From Phycobacter azelaicus (GTDB taxonomy: Bacteria > Pseudomonadota > Alphaproteobacteria > Rhodobacterales > Rhodobacteraceae), in NCBI RefSeq assembly GCF_014884385.1, contig NZ_WKFH01000001.1:62001-126000 (forward strand): DNA of 64,000 nucleotides, given 5' to 3'. The first letter of the stretch is position 1; each line of letters opens with the position of its first letter. Under the pieces are notes generated by a model that worked only from the letters and a program-made list of their open reading frames with translations, searched no databases and was not told the origin of the DNA. Shown here one piece after another: positions 50,491 to 59,923 of this stretch. The position numbers and the translations under genes are program-made.

Positions 50491-53376
50491 ATGCCAAGAC
50501 GGTCCATTCTGACCGAACGACAGCGCTCTACGCTGTTTGATTTGCCCACTGATGAAGCCACCCTCCTGCACCACTACACCCTGGCCGATGATGATATCGA
50601 ACATATCCGCACCAGGCGGCAGGCGCGTAATCGGCTTGGCTTCGCACTGCAGTTGTGCGCGTTCCGGTATCCCGGTCGTCTTCTGATGCCGGGGGAGATC
50701 ATCCCCCTGGAAGTGAGCCGCTTCCTCGCTGCACAGCTTGGCGAACGCTCCGAAGACCTTGCCTGTTACGCCGAGACCGATGTGACACGGCGCAGGCACC
50801 TGATCGACCTTCGCCGGATTTACGGCTTCAAGATGTTCTCGGGCCGTGGTGCGCGTGACTTGAAGGCGTGGCTTGAGCGCGAGGCCGAAACGGCCCGTTC
50901 CAACGAAGACCTGGCGCGCCGGTTTGTCGAGGAATGCCGTCGGACACAGACCATCCTGCCCGGTGTCTCGGTCATCGAGCGGCTGTGCGCCGACGCCCTC
51001 GTAGCGGCGGAGCGCAGAATAGAAAGCCGGATCGCCGCCAGGGCTGATGACCAAATGAAGGAACGGCTGGACGCGATGCTGACCGAGATGGTCGATGGCA
51101 AGGTCAGCCGGTTCGTCTGGTTGCGCCAGTTCGAGGTGGGCAACAACTCGGCGGGGGCATCCCGGCTCCTGGACAGATTGGAATTCCTGCAGGCATTGGC
51201 AGTGCCGCCCGGAATCCTGGAGGATGTTCCGCCCCATCGGGTCACGCGCCTGCGCCGTCAGGGTGAGAGATACTTTGCCGACGGGCTACGCGACATCACC
51301 AGCGACCGGCGTCTGGCGATCTTGGCAGTCTGCGCCATCGAGTGGACCGCGACCATCGCTGATGCGGTGATCGAGACCCATGACCGGATTGTTGGCAAAA
51401 CCTGGCGGGACGCGAAGAAACTATGCGATGCACGGATCGCCGATGCCAGATCTTCGCTGCAGGAGACGTTGCGGTCATTCAAAGACTTGGGCGCCGCCCT
51501 GCTGGAAGCCAAGGGAGATGACACATCCCTCGACGCGGCCACGGAAGCGGCATGCGGTTGGACACGTCTCGAAAATATGGTGGCAACCGCTGCCGAGCTG
51601 ACCGACACGATGGCCGCCGACGCTCTGGCGCATGTCGTTCACGGATATCACCGGTTCCGGCGCTATGCGCCACGCATGCTGCGTGTGCTCGATGTCCGGA
51701 ACGCCCCTGTGGCTGCGCCTTTGGTGAAAGCCGCCAAAATCCTCACCGAAGATCAGACCGATGCGCCCCGCCAGTCCTCGTTCCTGCGCCGCACGTCAAA
51801 ATGGCATCGCCACCTCAATGCCCAGGAGCCCGATGACAACCGGCTTTGGGAGGTCGCCGTGCTGTTCCAGATCCGAGAAGCTTTCCGTTCCGGCGATATC
51901 TGGCTCCCGCATTCCCGGCGCTACGCTGACCTGAAACAGGCACTTGTGCCGATGGAGGCGGCGAAGGCGTCGCCGCGACTGACCATGCCCTTTGAGCCGG
52001 AGGTCTGGCTTGAAGATCGTAAAACGCGATTGGCGGAAGGCATGAATCGCTTGGCTAGAGCCGCCCGAACTGGCGCAATCCCAGGTGGATCTATTGAAAA
52101 TGGCGTTCTCAAGTTGGATCGCCTCACCGGCACCGTGCCCGGCGATGTCGACGACATGGTGCTCGATCTCTATGGCCGCCTGCCCGCAGTCCGCATCACC
52201 GATCTGCTGCAAGAAGTCGATGACGATATCGGCTGCACTGAAGCATTCACTCATCTACGCACCGGCGTTCCCTGTAGAGATCGCATTGGGCTCTTGAATG
52301 TACTGCTGGCCGAGGGGTTGAACCTTGGGCTCAGCAAGATGGCCGAGGCGACCAGTTCTCACAATTACTTCCAGCTTTCCCGCCTGTCGCGGTGGCATGT
52401 CGAAAGCGATGCCATCAACCGGGCGCTTGCCATGGTGATCGAAGCTCAGACCCGTCTGCCCATGGCCCAGTTCTGGGGTGGTGGCGTCACCGCGTCCAGT
52501 GACGGGCAGTTCTTCCCTGCCGCCCGGCAGGGCGAGGCCATGAACCTCATCAACGCGAAGTATGGCTCCGAGCCCGGCCTGAAAGCCTATACCCACGTCT
52601 CCGACCAGTTCGGCCCGTTCGCCACCCAGAACATCCCGGCCACCGTCAACGAAGCGCCCTACATCCTGGATGGGCTGTTGATGAACGAGGTCGGGCGCAA
52701 AATCAAAGAGCAGTACGCCGACACCGGCGGCTTCACGGATCACGTCTTCGCTGTCACGGCGTTGCTGTCCTATCACTTTATCCCGCGCATCCGTGATCTG
52801 CCATCGAAACGGCTCTACCTCTTCGACTCTGCCGCCGCGCCGAAGGAACTGCGCGGTCTGATCGGCGGAAAGGTTCGGGCGAAATTGATCGTCGACAACT
52901 GGCCAGTCATCCTGCGGGCCGTCGCCACGATGGCGGCAGGGGCCATGCCGCCCAGCCAACTTCTGCGGAAGTTCGCCTCATATCCGCGTCAGCATGAGCT
53001 TGCCCTGGCGCTTCGAGAAATCGGGCGCATCGAGCGCACCCTTTTCATCATGAACTGGTTGCTCGACGTTGACATGCAGCGCCGCGCCCAAATCGGCTTG
53101 AACAAAGGCGAGGCGCATCACGCGTTGAAAAATGCCCTGCGCATTGGACGCCAAGGTGAAATCCGCGACCGCACCGCCGAAGGACAGCACTACCGAATGG
53201 CCGGTCTCAACCTGCTGGCTGCGATCATCATCTACTGGAATACGAAACACCTCGGCCACGCGATCAAAGCCCGAAAACGCGAAGGGCTCGACTGCTCGCC
53301 AGAGCTTCTGGCGCACATCTCACCCCTCGGATGGGCGCATATCTTGCTCACCGGTGAATACAGGTGGAAAAGGTAG
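50491..53376 (+). CDS. tnpA: Tn3-family transposase
   Basis: The protein has 961 residues, full length. The N-terminal DUF4158 domain is at about 1-165 and the DDE transposase domain at about 560-950. It shows the first Asp in GGGVTASSDGQFFPAAR (near 672), the second in APYILDGLLMNE (near 731) and the end region with LRIGRQGEIRDRTAEGQHY. It is intact and should be active. Confidence 0.93.
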   Translation: MPRRSILTERQRSTLFDLPTDEATLLHHYTLADDDIEHIRTRRQARNRLGFALQLCAFRYPGRLLMPGEIIPLEVSRFLAAQLGERSEDLACYAETDVTRRRHLIDLRRIYGFKMFSGRGARDLKAWLEREAETARSNEDLARRFVEECRRTQTILPGVSVIERLCADALVAAERRIESRIAARADDQMKERLDAMLTEMVDGKVSRFVWLRQFEVGNNSAGASRLLDRLEFLQALAVPPGILEDVPPHRVTRLRRQGERYFADGLRDITSDRRLAILAVCAIEWTATIADAVIETHDRIVGKTWRDAKKLCDARIADARSSLQETLRSFKDLGAALLEAKGDDTSLDAATEAACGWTRLENMVATAAELTDTMAADALAHVVHGYHRFRRYAPRMLRVLDVRNAPVAAPLVKAAKILTEDQTDAPRQSSFLRRTSKWHRHLNAQEPDDNRLWEVAVLFQIREAFRSGDIWLPHSRRYADLKQALVPMEAAKASPRLTMPFEPEVWLEDRKTRLAEGMNRLARAARTGAIPGGSIENGVLKLDRLTGTVPGDVDDMVLDLYGRLPAVRITDLLQEVDDDIGCTEAFTHLRTGVPCRDRIGLLNVLLAEGLNLGLSKMAEATSSHNYFQLSRLSRWHVESDAINRALAMVIEAQTRLPMAQFWGGGVTASSDGQFFPAARQGEAMNLINAKYGSEPGLKAYTHVSDQFGPFATQNIPATVNEAPYILDGLLMNEVGRKIKEQYADTGGFTDHVFAVTALLSYHFIPRIRDLPSKRLYLFDSAAAPKELRGLIGGKVRAKLIVDNWPVILRAVATMAAGAMPPSQLLRKFASYPRQHELALALREIGRIERTLFIMNWLLDVDMQRRAQIGLNKGEAHHALKNALRIGRQGEIRDRTAEGQHYRMAGLNLLAAIIIYWNTKHLGHAIKARKREGLDCSPELLAHISPLGWAHILLTGEYRWKR

Positions 53377-53387
53377 GTCAGGATCAG

Positions 53388-53425
53388 CTTATGATACGAT
53401 CCTGCCCCCAGCCGGAATCGACCCC
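53388..53425 (-). repeat. right 38-bp inverted repeat of the Tn3-family element
   Basis: Reading inward on the minus strand it begins GGGGTCGATTCCGG and ends CGTATCATAAG, matching the left end in 35 of 38 positions. It starts 11 bases after the transposase stop. Confidence 0.9.
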
Positions 53426-53831
53426 GGCAAGGCATCGCCCAGACCTGGTTCGGTCGTGTCACAGCCAGCTTTCTCAGCAAATACGGGAAGACCTTGTGAC
53501 CCGGTGCTGGTTTTGAGGTGTTCGGCCTGCGATAGAGCGCTTGAATGCCCATCCGCTTCATGCAGGTGGCCAGATGCAGCCGCCCAGTGGTGAAGCCTTC
53601 CTGACGGAGGAGGCCCTTCATCATCCGGCTGCCCGCGAACGGATACTCCATGTGAAGCTCATCAATCCGACGCATCAGTTTGAGATCATCATCACTGGTG
53701 GGACGCGGCTCGTAATAGAGACTGCCGCGGCTGATCCCGAGCAGATCGGCCTGACGCGTGAGGCTCAGCTTGTGGTCACGGTTGGTCATTTCTTTGCGCT
53801 CCCCAACAGACCGGCCTTGGCGAGCTTTCAT
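53426..53831 (-). pseudogene. truncated OrfB transposase of type 2 IS3 element, copy A
   Basis: From the ATG at 53831 the frame reads normal OrfB text (LTRQADLLGISRGSLYYEPR, MKGLLRQEGFTTGRLHLATC, TRPNQVWAM) and then leaves the element into the transposon end. The DDE core is absent, so the protein is dead. Confidence 0.85.
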
Positions 53832-53836
53832 CGGGC

Positions 53837-54181
53837 TTACGCGGCCCCACCGGGGCCACGGTCCCTCTTCAATCCCAAAAAATCATTTTCCGGCGTCAGC
53901 TGGCCAATCTTCGCATGCAACGATTTGATGTCGATCTCGGGCTCTTTCGACGCCTTCGGCTTGTCGTCGAAAACATCCGCCACGCCGTCGACGAGCTGGT
54001 TCGTCGGGAAAACCATTCACCGGATGGTTTTCTGTTCCTTCTCACTCCACTGCTTGATCTGGTTGGGGTGAACGTCAAACTGCGTCGCCAGTTCGCTCAT
54101 CGTTTTGTCGCCCTTCAAGGCTGCCAATGCGACTTTCGCCTTGAAAGCAGGGCTGTGGTTCCGCCTGGGTCGTCTTGCCAT
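53837..54181 (-). pseudogene. OrfA of type 2 IS3 element, copy A, with in-frame stop
   Basis: The ATG at 54181 starts ARRPRRNHSPAFKAKVALAA and the helix-turn-helix DVHPNQIKQW. A segment of about 45 bases then contains a hairpin (AAAACCAT/ATGGTTTT, 54009-54031) and a TGA in frame. Beyond it the frame continues with the usual coil (SLHAKIGQLTPENDFLGLKR). The insertion interrupts the gene; the same interruption is present in copy B. Confidence 0.75.
54009..54031. repeat. hairpin insertion inside orfA, copy A
   Basis: AAAACCAT and ATGGTTTT pair perfectly around a 7-base loop within an insertion of about 45 bases that splits the IS OrfA reading frame. An identical hairpin lies at 61291-61313. Confidence 0.55.
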
Positions 54182-54298
54182 GTTCGCTCCTTCGTCCCGG
54201 CTCGCTGCCGGATCAAGAGCGGAAAATCCACCTAACTCGACTGTTCAGACTTGTCGAGCCACCTCTAACAATCAAATAGCAACGCTCTCAACGCGCGC

Positions 54299-54355
54299 TT
54301 GACATTAATCATTGTTTAATATTCTATATACAGAACGAAATTCGAAATATCGAAT
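54299..54355 (+). promoter_or_regulatory. promoter and palindromic operator of the PPOX-liv operon
   Basis: TTGACA (54299-54304), 17 bases, then TTCTAT (54322-54327) form a likely promoter. The palindrome ATTCGA-AATA-TCGAAT (54340-54355) lies just downstream, where a repressor would block transcription. ATTCAGTATATCGAAT upstream of the iclR gene (63950-63965) matches it in 13 of 16 positions. Confidence 0.65.
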
Positions 54356-54416
54356 ATAGATGAACAACGCGATCATGGACGGACCCGTCCTGTGTGCCGC
54401 AGGGAGAAAAAGCTGA

Positions 54417-55037
54417 ATGAGTGAGGCATGGAACCGTCCATTTTTCCATGAAGGCATGCGTCACTTCCAGGACATGCATGACGGACGACGAACGGCAGAA
54501 GCGATCGAAAAACATCGCAAGCACTATGCCTTCTGGGATGACGAGATTGAGATGATCTCTCAAGCGCCGTTCTTTTTCATCGCCTCGACTTGGGACGACT
54601 ACGTCGATTGCAACATCAAATCCGGCGATCCCGGTTTTGTAAAAGTCGTCGACGACAACACCCTCGAATATCCCGAATATGACGGGAACTCGATGTACCG
54701 GACCCTCGGCAACATTCGTAAAAATCCAAACATTGCGCTTCTCTTCGCCAAGTTTGATGGAAAAAGCCGTCGCATACGCATCAACGGTGTCGCATCCATC
54801 CACGATGATGAGGCGTCGCTGTCCAGGCACTACGGGGCCAAGTTTGTGGTCAGGATCGGATGCGAAATCTATCCAAATTGCCCGCGTTACCTTCCCAACC
54901 TCGCTGAGGGATTACCGTCCCCGCATGTGCCCCGTGAAGGCCAGGGTGTGCCGCCTCCACCAGAGTGGAAGACACGCGATTACATCCGGCACGGGCTGCC
55001 AAAAACCGATCCTCATCGTGTGGATGCTAACGAATGA
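54417..55037 (+). CDS. pyridoxamine 5'-phosphate oxidase-like FMN-binding protein
   Basis: The protein has 206 residues with no signal peptide. The split-barrel fold of PPOX-type proteins is indicated by APFFFIASTWDDYVDCNIKS, GFVKVVDDNTLEYPEYDGNS, MYRTLGNIRKNPNIALLF and RIRINGVASI, where the Asn/Arg-rich stretch would hold FMN phosphate. The C-terminus has CEIYPNCPRYLPN, as in a subgroup of flavin-dependent proteins. It heads an ABC importer operon, so it may act on the imported compound; the substrate is unknown. Confidence 0.82.
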   Translation: MSEAWNRPFFHEGMRHFQDMHDGRRTAEAIEKHRKHYAFWDDEIEMISQAPFFFIASTWDDYVDCNIKSGDPGFVKVVDDNTLEYPEYDGNSMYRTLGNIRKNPNIALLFAKFDGKSRRIRINGVASIHDDEASLSRHYGAKFVVRIGCEIYPNCPRYLPNLAEGLPSPHVPREGQGVPPPPEWKTRDYIRHGLPKTDPHRVDANE

Positions 55038-55164
55038 ACATTCACCCGCTCAGTTCCGCCGACACATGTCGAAAACTCAACTCAGCCGCTTCTGGCGGTC
55101 CAGACCTGGTGGCGATCCGCTCACTATAGATCCAATCAAAACTGAAAAATCAGGGAGTCCTTTC

Positions 55165-56454
55165 ATGAACAAAACAATGAAAAAAATGAGCACATTGGCT
55201 TCAGCAATGTTGCTAACCACGGCGATCGGTGCTGCGCCTTCAACTGCCCAGGAAGAAACCTTCAAAGTCGGTGTCGTCTCATTTCTATCTGGTCCGGCAG
55301 CCGGCCCGTTCGGCATTCCAGCCAGAAACGCGGCAGAACTCATTATTGATGCTGCAAATGCAGGAACACTTCCGGCGCCTTACAACACAGCTGGCATTGG
55401 TGGAGCCCAGATTTCGACCGTCGTGATCGACGAAAACTCAAAGCAAAAGAACGCTGATTTCGTCAAACTTGTCGAAAAAGACGGTGTCGATGCGATCGTC
55501 GGCTATGCATCGTCTGGAAGCTGTAAAGCGATTGCACCTGAAGCTGAGAAGCTAAAAACACTCACCGTCTTCTCAATTTGTGGAACGCCGCAAATCTTCG
55601 AAGAGATCGTGACAGAACCACAATATCTGTTCCGCACACTCAGCCATGCGACCATGGATAACGTCGCAGCAGCGCGATACGTGGTCGAAACCATGGGTGA
55701 TGTGAGCACGATTGGTGGTATCAATCAGAACTACGCATGGGGTCAGGACAGCTGGCGCGACTTTTCTTTGTCCGTTGCGTCGCTCAAAGACTCTGTCACA
55801 GAAACGGAAACACAATTTCCGAAGATCTTCGCTGGCCAATACGGTTCAGAAATTTCTGCTTTGTTGAACGCCAAACCGGATGTTGTCCATTCTTCCTTCT
55901 GGGGCGGTGATCTCGAAGCGCTGATCATCCAAGGGTCCGGTCGTGGTTTGTTCGGGCGCAGCCAAGTGGTGCTGACATCTTCCGATACGGCGATCCCGCG
56001 CCTGGGAGCGCAAATTCCAGACGGCACTATCATCGGCGCGCGCGGCCTCAATGGTCCTTACGCACCAGAGACCGAATTGGCTGAATGGTTCCAGAAGGCA
56101 TATTTTGATCGCTTCGGAACCGAACCTGTGAGCCCGGCCTATCAAATGGCGCAATCCATTTTGGCCATCAAAGCCGCTGCTGATCAGTCAAACTCGTCAG
56201 ACCCTGAAGTCATTCGCGGTGCCTTGGCTGGCCTGACATTTGAGTCGATGTCTGGAGAAGTGAACATGTCGCTCGCCAATGGTCACCAGGCGATTACCGC
56301 CACTGCATACGGCACATATAAGTTCGATGCAGCATCAGGCAAAGGAACGGTCGAGAATGTTCGTACCTACAGCGCTGGCTGTGTGAACCCGCCAGCCAAT
56401 GTTGGCTCAGTTGATTGGATCAAAGGTGGCTTTGAAGGAGCTGTCTGCGAATAA
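55165..56454 (+). CDS. branched-chain amino acid-type ABC binding protein
   Basis: The ATG at 55165 follows GGGAGT and starts a signal peptide ending at STA-QE near 27. The protein has 429 residues. The type I periplasmic binding fold (Peripla_BP_6) is shown by FKVGVVSFLSGPAAGPFGIP, AELIIDAANAG and YASSGSCKAIAPEAEKL. It captures a small polar or amide-type compound in the periplasm for the following permeases. The true ligand cannot be read from sequence. The gene is separated from the permease genes by a strong hairpin. Confidence 0.9.
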   Translation: MNKTMKKMSTLASAMLLTTAIGAAPSTAQEETFKVGVVSFLSGPAAGPFGIPARNAAELIIDAANAGTLPAPYNTAGIGGAQISTVVIDENSKQKNADFVKLVEKDGVDAIVGYASSGSCKAIAPEAEKLKTLTVFSICGTPQIFEEIVTEPQYLFRTLSHATMDNVAAARYVVETMGDVSTIGGINQNYAWGQDSWRDFSLSVASLKDSVTETETQFPKIFAGQYGSEISALLNAKPDVVHSSFWGGDLEALIIQGSGRGLFGRSQVVLTSSDTAIPRLGAQIPDGTIIGARGLNGPYAPETELAEWFQKAYFDRFGTEPVSPAYQMAQSILAIKAAADQSNSSDPEVIRGALAGLTFESMSGEVNMSLANGHQAITATAYGTYKFDAASGKGTVENVRTYSAGCVNPPANVGSVDWIKGGFEGAVCE

Positions 56455-56508
56455 ACTTCCCGAGAGAGATGGCTGGCAGACAGATGTCAGCCATTTCCGA
56501 CCAACTTG

Positions 56509-56549
56509 CCGGGTTACCAGTCCATCAAAGACTGGTCAGCCCGGTTTTT
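56509..56549 (+). terminator. Rho-independent-type hairpin between binding protein and permease genes
   Basis: CCGGG and ACCAGTC pair with GACTGGT and CCCGG, and TTTTT follows at once. It lies in the 149-bp gap after the binding-protein gene. Partial read-through would give more binding protein than permease, a common arrangement in ABC importers. A second small hairpin (GGCTG/CAGCC) lies 24 bases upstream. Confidence 0.8.
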
Positions 56550-56603
56550 CTCCAAGCTGAAACTGAGCAAAGGAGAGTTCAAAATTAGACTGGAGTATCA
56601 AAA

Positions 56604-57500
56604 ATGCTGACCGCTATAGCGATCACAGTGGACGGCCTCGGGTTCGCCGCATGGCTTTTTTTATCATCAGTGGGGCTGACACTGATTTACGGTGTGATGA
56701 GGATCCTCAACATCGCCCATGGCGGGTTTTATGCGCTTGGAGCTTATTCCTCAGCATGGGCCATTGGTCTTTACGCGACAACTGGCTCCCCCATCGTCTT
56801 TTCGTTTCTTCTCATTCCGCTTGCCGCGCTCATCGCCGGTTTAGCCTCCGGCCTTCTGGTGGAACGAGGCGTTCTCAAATTCATGTATGGCCGTGATGAA
56901 GTGCTGATGGTTCTCGTGACCTACGCGATCTTCCTCATTCTTGAAGACGCCACCAAGCTGATCTGGGGCACAGAATCCTACGTTGCCTGGCAGCCAGCTT
57001 TTCATTTCGGAACCATCGATGTCTTCGACATTCCCTACACCGTCTACAAATTTATCATCATATCCGTTGCCATCATCGTCGGTATCGCACTCTATTTCGT
57101 GCTTAATAAAACCCGCGTCGGCAAGTTGCTTTTGGTGGTTATTGAGGATCGCGAGATCAGCGCAGCCCTCGGGATTAACGTCACAAAATTCTTCACCGTG
57201 ACTTTCGTTGTCGGTGCCGTTCTCGGCGCACTTGGTGGTGCCATCACCGCACCTGAAATTTCCGTTTCACCAGGAATTGGTGCTGAGATCATTGTTTTGT
57301 CCTTTGCCGTGATCGTCATAGGTGGCATGGGATCAATCGGAGGTGCCATGATCGGCGCTTTGATTGTGGGCTTTGCGCGCGCCGCCTCAGTCCATCTCTA
57401 TCCGCCCGCAGAGCTCTTTTCGATCTACCTCGTCATGGCGGCTGTTCTCGCCGTGAAGCCCTACGGCCTATTCGCATTGGCAGAAAGCAGAAAGATATGA
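56604..57500 (+). CDS. livH: LivH-type ABC permease
   Basis: The protein has 298 residues with about eight membrane helices and the LivH start (FLSSVGLTLIYGVMRILNIA, HGGFYALGAY). Late sequence IVIGGMGSIGGAMIGALIVG is the typical last loop. It forms the membrane channel together with the next gene, which it overlaps by 4 bases. Confidence 0.92.
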   Translation: MLTAIAITVDGLGFAAWLFLSSVGLTLIYGVMRILNIAHGGFYALGAYSSAWAIGLYATTGSPIVFSFLLIPLAALIAGLASGLLVERGVLKFMYGRDEVLMVLVTYAIFLILEDATKLIWGTESYVAWQPAFHFGTIDVFDIPYTVYKFIIISVAIIVGIALYFVLNKTRVGKLLLVVIEDREISAALGINVTKFFTVTFVVGAVLGALGGAITAPEISVSPGIGAEIIVLSFAVIVIGGMGSIGGAMIGALIVGFARAASVHLYPPAELFSIYLVMAAVLAVKPYGLFALAESRKI

Positions 57501-58477
57501 TGTCCAAACTAGACCGCACCGAGATCGGGCTTCTGATGGCACTTCCAACCCTCATCCTGATCGCATTCATCCTGCCCAAATGGGTGGTGAACTACATCCA
57601 TGTGTCGATGGGCACCGGCATGGTGGCCCTTGGCGTCATGATCCAAATGCGGGCCGGTCTCGTCTCGTTTGGCCAAGGTCTGTATTTCTGTGTGGGAGGC
57701 TATGCAGCGGGTATGACTGCCAAATTCCTTGGCATCTCCGACCTGTTCGTGCTGCTGGCAATTGGCGTCGTAGCGGCTCTCATTCTGTCTGCAATCCTCG
57801 GGTTTCTCCTGCGCAGATACCGAGAAATCTTCTACGCGATGCTCACCCTTGCGATTTCCATGATCCTTTTCGGATTGCTTTCCAGCACCGAAGAGCTTGG
57901 CAGTACGGATGGGTTCAACCTGCCAACACCGACCTATTTGGGTTGGGCGCCAACAGGTGAAGTGGGACGCATCACGCTTTACATCTTGACCTGCTTCATT
58001 GCCATCGGATGCGCTATTGCTCTCAATCGTTTCCTGAAAAGCCCAATCGGCTATGTGAATGAAGCGATCCGCGAAAATGAACTGCGCGTTGAGTATCTCG
58101 GCACATCAGCGCACAAAGCCGTCCACATCACATATATGCTGGCCGCGGTCGTCTCATCCATCGGCGGTGTGCTGTGGTCTTTGGTTCTTGGTCACGTCGA
58201 TCCGGAAATGACGAACTGGACGACCTCCGGTCAGTTTGTTTTTGTCTCAATCCTTTCCGGGATCGGCAACGTTGCAGCGCCGCTGATCGGTACGTTCATC
58301 CTTGAAATTGTACGCGTCTACGCGGTCGAGATATCGCCAAACACATGGCAGATGATTTTGGGAAGTGTCATGCTCCTGACCATCATCTTCCTGCCAAAAG
58401 GACTTTGGTCGCTGCTCACCCGCAAGAAAAAATCCAAACCACAGCAGACGGCATCAGCCCCTGCAGCAGGTGAATGA
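57497..58477 (+). CDS. livM: LivM-type ABC permease
   Basis: The protein has 326 residues with about nine membrane helices. LivM signatures include GLVSFGQGLYFCVGGYAAGM and SPIGYVNEAIRENELRVEYL, followed by FVFVSILSGIGNVAAPLIG. It pairs with LivH. The stop overlaps the next start. Confidence 0.92.
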   Translation: MMSKLDRTEIGLLMALPTLILIAFILPKWVVNYIHVSMGTGMVALGVMIQMRAGLVSFGQGLYFCVGGYAAGMTAKFLGISDLFVLLAIGVVAALILSAILGFLLRRYREIFYAMLTLAISMILFGLLSSTEELGSTDGFNLPTPTYLGWAPTGEVGRITLYILTCFIAIGCAIALNRFLKSPIGYVNEAIRENELRVEYLGTSAHKAVHITYMLAAVVSSIGGVLWSLVLGHVDPEMTNWTTSGQFVFVSILSGIGNVAAPLIGTFILEIVRVYAVEISPNTWQMILGSVMLLTIIFLPKGLWSLLTRKKKSKPQQTASAPAAGE

Positions 58478-59264
58478 TATGACAACAATACTTGAAACCA
58501 AAAACCTGGAAATGAAATTTGGTGCGGTCTACGCGGCCAAGGACGTCAATATCTCAATTGAAGCTGGCGAAATCCTGGGCGTCATCGGCTCCAACGGAGC
58601 CGGCAAAACGACTTTCGTAAATATGGTGACGGGATATTTGAAACCAAGTTCGGGAGACATTCTGTACCGCGGCAAAGACATCAAAGGAAAACCAACACGT
58701 GATATTACACGGTTGGGGATCTGTCGCTCGTTTCAAATCCCGCAGCTCTTTCCCGAGCTTCCAGTGATAGAAAATATGCTGATCGCTCTCACGATTGCCA
58801 AACAGGACAGGCCCGTGCTTTTCCGGCAAGCCATTGATGCGTCACTCCAAGAAGAAGCGTTGACCATGCTCAGACGCTTTAAAATTGATCAATATGCTGA
58901 CCAGGAAATCCAAGTCCTGCCACAGGGTGTGCGTAAACTCGTCGATATTGCCATGGCAACTGTTGCCGATCCTGATCTTCTTTTCCTTGATGAACCGACA
59001 AGCGGTGTCAGTGCGGATGAAAAAATGGAGTTCATGCGCATCCTGATCAATGCGCTCAAAGAGACCGAAACAGCGGTTTTGTTCATCGAGCACGACATGG
59101 AGATCGTCGAGGAATTCTCGCCACGCTGCGTTGCTTTCTACGAAGGCACTATTCTTGCTGATGGTCCCACGGCGGATGTGTTGGAAAACGAAAAGGTACG
59201 GGAGTTCGTCATCGGCAGCGAGTTCCACCGCGGAGAGACGAAAGCCAAAGAGAGGGCCAACTAA
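58470..59264 (+). CDS. livG: LivG-type ABC ATPase
   Basis: The protein has 264 residues. Walker A is GSNGAGKT near 38-45, followed by SFQIPQLFPELPVIEN. The signature region reads VLPQGVRKLVDIAMA (LPQGVRK in place of the usual LSGGQ, common in some LivG relatives), and Walker B is LLFLDEPTSGVS. It drives import with LivF. Confidence 0.92.
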   Translation: MNDMTTILETKNLEMKFGAVYAAKDVNISIEAGEILGVIGSNGAGKTTFVNMVTGYLKPSSGDILYRGKDIKGKPTRDITRLGICRSFQIPQLFPELPVIENMLIALTIAKQDRPVLFRQAIDASLQEEALTMLRRFKIDQYADQEIQVLPQGVRKLVDIAMATVADPDLLFLDEPTSGVSADEKMEFMRILINALKETETAVLFIEHDMEIVEEFSPRCVAFYEGTILADGPTADVLENEKVREFVIGSEFHRGETKAKERAN

Positions 59265-59923
59265 TGCTGTCCATTAAAAACATCAGTCTTTCCATTCAAC
59301 GGGTTCCGATCCTGCACGATGTCAGTTTGGAAATTGAAACTGGCACAACATGTGGCTTGATTGGCCGAAACGGAGCGGGGAAAACCACTTTGATGCGCTC
59401 CATCATGGGGGCGCTGCCAGTCGAGCAGGGGAGCATTACGTTCAATGACACAGCTCTACATTCAGCACCGTCTCATGAGCGTGCAGCGTTCGGGATAGGG
59501 TACTTGCCCGAAGACCGTAGGCTCGTGCCGCACTTCACCGTTGAAGAAAACATTCTGGTCTCTTTATGGGCCACCAAAAACACCGACCAATCTCGGCTGA
59601 AATGGGTGTATGAACTCATGCCCGAAATTGGTCGTTTTGCTGACCGCAAAGCGCTCACCCTGAGCGGGGGACAACAAAAGCTTGTGGCCTTGGCCCGTGC
59701 GCTCGTCGCCGGTTCCAACCTGCTTCTTTTGGATGAGCCTTTTGAAGGCGTAGCCCCCGCACTCGCAGCACGCTTGATGGAAGTGATCGGTGATTTACGC
59801 TCAGAGAAGCTGACAGTTCTCGTATCGGAATCTGACTACACACATTCACAGAAGGTCGTTGACAGGGTCTATTCCATTGAGAGAGGCAAGATCAGTTTGA
59901 TGGAAGCGGCCAAAGCAGCCTAA
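59264..59923 (+). CDS. livF: LivF-type ABC ATPase
   Basis: The protein has 219 residues. Walker A is GRNGAGKT near 34-41, the signature LSGGQQKLVALARAL near 130 and Walker B LLLLDEPFEGVAP. It ends the operon. It starts at the stop of livG. Downstream, 98 bases lead into a decaying IS element; any further operon genes have been lost. Confidence 0.92.
   Translation: MLSIKNISLSIQRVPILHDVSLEIETGTTCGLIGRNGAGKTTLMRSIMGALPVEQGSITFNDTALHSAPSHERAAFGIGYLPEDRRLVPHFTVEENILVSLWATKNTDQSRLKWVYELMPEIGRFADRKALTLSGGQQKLVALARALVAGSNLLLLDEPFEGVAPALAARLMEVIGDLRSEKLTVLVSESDYTHSQKVVDRVYSIERGKISLMEAAKAA

Larger units (their letters stand above)
49757..53425 (+). mobile_element. Tn3-family transposon
   Basis: The element is 3669 bp and carries only a resolvase and a transposase, with no passenger genes. 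The 38-bp ends are GGGG-TAGATTCCGG-TA... at the left (49757-49794) and the matching inverted GGGG-TCGATTCCGG-CT... at the right (53388-53425). The inner 22 bases of the ends are identical. The flanks AAGTG and GGCAA are not a 5-bp duplication, so one flank has been lost or changed. The right flank is inside a palindrome of an older IS3-type element. Confidence 0.9.
53426..54266 (-). mobile_element. truncated IS3-family element (type 2), copy A
   Basis: This is the 5' part of an element whose complete-length relative lies at 60022-61548. It keeps the orfA-side end (CGAGCCACCTCT at 54255-54266) but its other end has been replaced by the Tn3-family transposon. The sequence right next to the transposon, GGCAAGGCATCG, is the edge of the palindrome seen at 60674-60711 in the other copy. 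Confidence 0.85.

Noticed and set aside
54679..55164. 162-codon extension upstream of the binding-protein signal peptide
   Set aside because: The extension overlaps the PPOX gene, and the ATG at 55165 has a ribosome site and starts a proper signal peptide.
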